From Rhodococcoides fascians NBRC 12155 = LMG 3623 (lineage in GTDB: Bacteria; Actinomycetota; Actinomycetes; Mycobacteriales; Mycobacteriaceae), in contig NZ_BCWW01000016.1 of the NCBI RefSeq assembly GCF_001894785.1, positions 1-64,000 on the forward strand: a stretch of 64,000 bases of DNA, written 5' to 3'. The notes under the pieces are model-generated. The model saw nothing but the letters and a program-made list of their open reading frames with translations, had not been told where the DNA came from and made no database searches. Every line of letters starts with the position of its first letter. The first letter of the stretch is position 1. This document shows positions 61,920-64,000 of the stretch, in pieces. Position numbers and translations under genes: made by a program.

Positions 61920-62663
61920 CTAGGTTCGACGCACGGCGGTGTGGCAGGCGCCGATCTCCACGTAGTCGAGCCGGGCGGCAAGGCGTCGAGCGGTCGTGTT
62001 CTCCGGTCGCGCTCGCCACTGCGGTATCAGGCCGTCGTCGATGGCATCGTTGGTCGCGAGCCGCCCGACGACCGCGGCGTATCCGTGTCGTCGGTGTTCC
62101 GGGTCGGTGAGAACGCGCATGTCGGCCAGGATCATATTTTCTTCCGAGTACCCGGCCGAGGCCAGGGATCGCGCCGAATCCGCGGGTCGGTCGTCTCCGA
62201 GCAAAGTGAACCAGTGCCGCGACACCGGCTCGCCGAATGCCTCCGTCACGTCGGCCTCGCTGCAGTGCTCCGCCAGAGCACGGGCGTGCTCGGCGTCGTG
62301 GGAGATCAGCGGATCGTGGACGTCGATGGTGTGGCCGATCTCGGATCCGTAGGCCAGCGTGTGGGAGTCGATCTCGTACTGCTCGACGCGATCGCCCAGC
62401 AGCGTCGCCAACCACGTCCGACCGGTGTCTGCCTGGCCCTCGATTCCGCGTGCGGCGTCCACGGCCCAGGACGGCCCGACGATCAGAGTGGTCTGCGCCA
62501 GTCGGAGTACGACGATGTTCTCGGTGTCGGTCCGATGTTCGACGCGGTCTGCGGTGGTATCGAGGGCACGGTCGTCCAGCGACAGCCGTCGGCACCAGGC
62601 GAGTCGGACGATGTCGAGTCGGTGGGGATCGAATCGGTCGGCTTCGTAGGCAGGCAATTCCAC
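61920..62663 (-). CDS. GNAT-type acetyltransferase-like protein
   Basis: A 247-residue protein. Its C-terminal half has the GNAT acetyl-CoA signature: LADMRVLTDPEHRRHGYAAV (the R-x-x-G-x-A loop), then WRARPENTTARRLAARLDYV, the typical end of the fold. The N-terminal half has no clear motif and may be a second, degenerate GNAT-like domain. The acceptor is unknown. GTG 62663. Divergent from the cold-shock gene. Confidence 0.75.
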   Translation of the reverse strand: MELPAYEADRFDPHRLDIVRLAWCRRLSLDDRALDTTADRVEHRTDTENIVVLRLAQTTLIVGPSWAVDAARGIEGQADTGRTWLATLLGDRVEQYEIDSHTLAYGSEIGHTIDVHDPLISHDAEHARALAEHCSEADVTEAFGEPVSRHWFTLLGDDRPADSARSLASAGYSEENMILADMRVLTDPEHRRHGYAAVVGRLATNDAIDDGLIPQWRARPENTTARRLAARLDYVEIGACHTAVRRT

Positions 62664-62857
62664 GGTTCGACAGTAGCGACGGCACTTGAACCGACGGGCT
62701 GCGGCAGCTGTGGCGGCATTTCTGTTTCACCGTCCCAAAGCAATCTTTCGAACTTTTTCGCCCCCGGTGTTTCGCTCAGCGCCAATAGATGGCAGACTCG
62801 GTTTTGAGATTAGAGCTTCGACGTGAAGATCTAGCTCGCTTACAGAAGGTTTACAGA

Positions 62858-63061
62858 ATGACGCAGGGCAGTGTGAAGTGGTTCAACGGCGAAAAGGGCT
62901 TCGGCTTCATCGAGCAGGATGGTGGCGGACCGGACGTTTTCGTTCATTACTCGGAGATTCAGGGTAGCGGCTTCAAGTCGCTCGACGAGGGCCAGCGCGT
63001 GGAGTTCGAGGTGGGCCAGGGTCAGAAGGGCCCCCAGGCTACCGGCGTCCGCGCCATCTGA
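62858..63061 (+). CDS. Cold-shock domain protein (CspA family)
   Basis: A 67-residue single-stranded nucleic acid-binding protein. RNP1 KGFGFI (13-18) and RNP2 VFVHY (27-31) are intact, and [20 protein letters not shown] is typical of actinobacterial Csp. It acts as an RNA chaperone. The ATG at 62858 has AAGG upstream; an in-frame ATG at 62789 would add 23 unconserved residues. A leader of about 60-70 nt likely precedes it, and a long hairpin follows 74 bp after the stop. Confidence 0.93.
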   Translation: MTQGSVKWFNGEKGFGFIEQDGGGPDVFVHYSEIQGSGFKSLDEGQRVEFEVGQGQKGPQATGVRAI

Positions 63062-63134
63062 TTCAAGCTTCGTAGCCCGATTTCTCCTGGTGGACTGAAA
63101 CTCTAGACTTTTTCAGCACCAGAAACTCGGTGAC

Positions 63135-63174
63135 AAGGCCGGATACACGGAAGTAATTCCGAGTATCCGGCCTT
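63135..63174 (+). terminator. Long hairpin after the cold-shock gene
   Basis: A 12-bp stem AAGGCCGGATAC with its complement, an A/A mismatch, then a 5-bp CGGAA/TTCCG stem and GTAA loop. It is followed by a short T-containing tail and fits the terminator of the cold-shock gene. Confidence 0.75.
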
Positions 63175-63287
63175 CGTCTGTTCGGTGAGGGCATCGACCG
63201 TGGTCGGTGCCCATTCTGCGTCGAAAGACGCCTTTGTCCCCTGGTGGGCGCATTGTCCGGGTTGCTCCGAGGCTACCGCCGGCCCTA

Positions 63288-63303
63288 TATTCCAGTTGGA
63301 ATA
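63288..63303. promoter_or_regulatory. Candidate PadR operator
   Basis: TATTCCA-GT-TGGAATA, a 16-bp palindrome with perfect 7-bp arms, 30 bp upstream of the PadR start codon. It could be bound by PadR for autoregulation of padR and the downstream gene. Confidence 0.6.
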
Positions 63304-63333
63304 ATTCGTGCGGGATAGGTGACAGGGGGATCG

Positions 63334-63951
63334 ATGCGAGCTGGAACCGTCAATCCGCTGGGCGTCTCGATTCTGGCTCTGCTCTCGGAGGGCCCGATGC
63401 ATCCCTACGAGATGTATCAATTGCTGCTCTCCCGCAAGGAAGATCGAATCGTCAAGATTCGCCCGGGTTCGCTCTATCACGCGGTCGCACGTCTGCACGA
63501 GCAGGAACTGGTCGACGAGGTCGGAACCGACCGGGGTGGCAACCGTCCGGAGCGCACCACCTATCGGATCACCTCGGCCGGACGGCAAGTGCTGACCGAT
63601 CGGCTGACCGAAATTCTGAGAACCCCGGTGCGTGAATACCCGCAGTTCGTCCTCGGCCTGTCCGAAATGCACAACCTACCCGCATCCGACGCGACCGCCC
63701 TGTTGCGGGAGCGAATCGTGGACCTGACCGCGGACATCGACGAACTGTCGGGCTATCAACAGCTCGCAGCAGATCGCCAGATATCCGAAATCTATTGGGC
63801 CGGAATCGATTACATTCACCACATGCTGCGCGCAGAAGTGCAGTGGCTGACGCGCTACCTCGATCGGATCGACAGCGGCGAGCTCGACTGGCCGCATCAC
63901 ATCTCCGCACATCACACGAACCCGACTTCGGGGATAGGGAGCGCTACATGA
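63334..63951 (+). CDS. PadR-family transcriptional regulator
   Basis: A 205-residue regulator: an N-terminal winged helix (GVSILALLSEGPMHPYEMYQ, then GSLYHAVARLHEQELVDEVG, then YRITSAGRQVLTDRL) and a C-terminal helical PadR-2-type dimerisation domain (LRERIVDLTADIDELSGYQQ). Its start ATG has AGGGGG close upstream. It overlaps the next gene by 4 nt and so probably controls it; PadR proteins often repress drug exporters. Confidence 0.92.
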   Translation: MRAGTVNPLGVSILALLSEGPMHPYEMYQLLLSRKEDRIVKIRPGSLYHAVARLHEQELVDEVGTDRGGNRPERTTYRITSAGRQVLTDRLTEILRTPVREYPQFVLGLSEMHNLPASDATALLRERIVDLTADIDELSGYQQLAADRQISEIYWAGIDYIHHMLRAEVQWLTRYLDRIDSGELDWPHHISAHHTNPTSGIGSAT

Positions 63952-64000
63952 ATTCCGTCGAGACTGCCCCGTCGCAGCACGAGATCAGACCGTGGCCGGC
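63948..64000 (+). CDS. Start of a gene co-transcribed with padR (truncated by window edge)
   Basis: ATG 63948 overlaps the padR stop by 4 nt (ATGA). Only about 17 residues are visible (MNSVETAPSQHEIRPWPA), a polar N-terminus that could precede an MFS or other transporter. No function can be assigned from this fragment. Confidence 0.7.
   Translation, partial: MNSVETAPSQHEIRPWP

Noticed and set aside
63064-63080. CTTCGTAGCCC after the cold-shock gene resembles the centre of the family 1 palindrome
   Set aside because: Only 11 bp match and no second arm is present, so it is likely chance.
1-64000. tRNA, rRNA, CRISPR, prophage and insertion sequence genes
   Set aside because: None could be recognised; no transposase or integrase motifs and no regularly spaced repeats with unique spacers.

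Overview
The window is high-GC actinobacterial DNA with dense coding, many GTG starts and frequent ATGA/GTGA stop-start overlaps. It carries mycolata-specific genes (gpgS, kgd, lpqY-sugABC, rseA-type anti-sigma, F420-dependent LLM oxidoreductase). Gene content and order closely follow the Mycobacterium tuberculosis Rv1201c-Rv1248c segment (dapD, dapE, LOG, fadD6, folP2, gpgS, DivIVA-like, tag, DUF3117, glgA/glgC, O-methyltransferase, sigE-rseA-htrA-tatB, mrp, lytic transglycosylase, DUF1003, MgtE-like, stress protein, lpqY-sugABC, corA, malic enzyme, kgd). Together with the extra transporters and oxygenases this points to a Rhodococcus-like member of the Mycobacteriales. No phage, insertion sequence, CRISPR array, rRNA or tRNA was seen.

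Layout. 1-5.4 kb: tail of a DUF222/HNH protein, then lysine/diaminopimelate genes dapD and dapE with a secreted beta-propeller protein and two LOG-family proteins. 5.5-12.6 kb: fadD6, a TetR/SnoaL divergent pair, the overlapping folP2-gpgS-DivIVA-like-tag genes, a 55-residue DUF3117 protein and an RlmA-like methyltransferase. 12.6-15.7 kb: divergent glgA (minus) and glgC (plus) for alpha-glucan synthesis, then an O-methyltransferase. 15.8-19 kb: the envelope-stress set sigE, rseA, htrA, tatB. 19.1-26.5 kb: a glutamine-type ABC transporter with a fused binding protein-permease, mrp, a lytic transglycosylase, a DUF1003 protein, an MgtE/CBS protein and a CitE-like lyase. 26.6-31.5 kb: a stress protein and the trehalose importer lpqY-sugABC. 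31.6-38.4 kb: an MFS pump, a ParB-like/metallophosphoesterase pair next to a SUFU-domain protein, corA, a PHP phosphoesterase, MarC and a small membrane protein. 38.6-44.5 kb: malic enzyme and an osmoprotectant (OpuC-type) ABC transporter with two divergent binding proteins. 44.5-48.5 kb: a Baeyer-Villiger monooxygenase/SDR/esterase operon divergent from a TetR regulator. 48.8-58.5 kb: kgd, a fused heterodimer-type ABC exporter and a two-gene ABC transporter. 58.6-64 kb: LLM oxidoreductase, a membrane protein, VOC protein, glutathionyl-hydroquinone-reductase-like protein, GNAT protein, a cold-shock protein and a PadR regulator with the start of its downstream gene.

Most of the window is ordinary core genome; the unusual signals lie between genes and at gene starts. 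(i) sigE appears to start at an ATT codon behind a perfect AGGAGG, because a SigE-type promoter overlaps the only upstream conventional start. (ii) Two dispersed palindromic repeat families (46-57 bp and 51 bp) occur only in gaps between convergent genes, where simple terminator hairpins are otherwise found. (iii) Divergent regulator/enzyme pairs carry short palindromes that are good operator candidates. All of this was read by eye; family names rest on remembered motifs and homologues, not on database searches.
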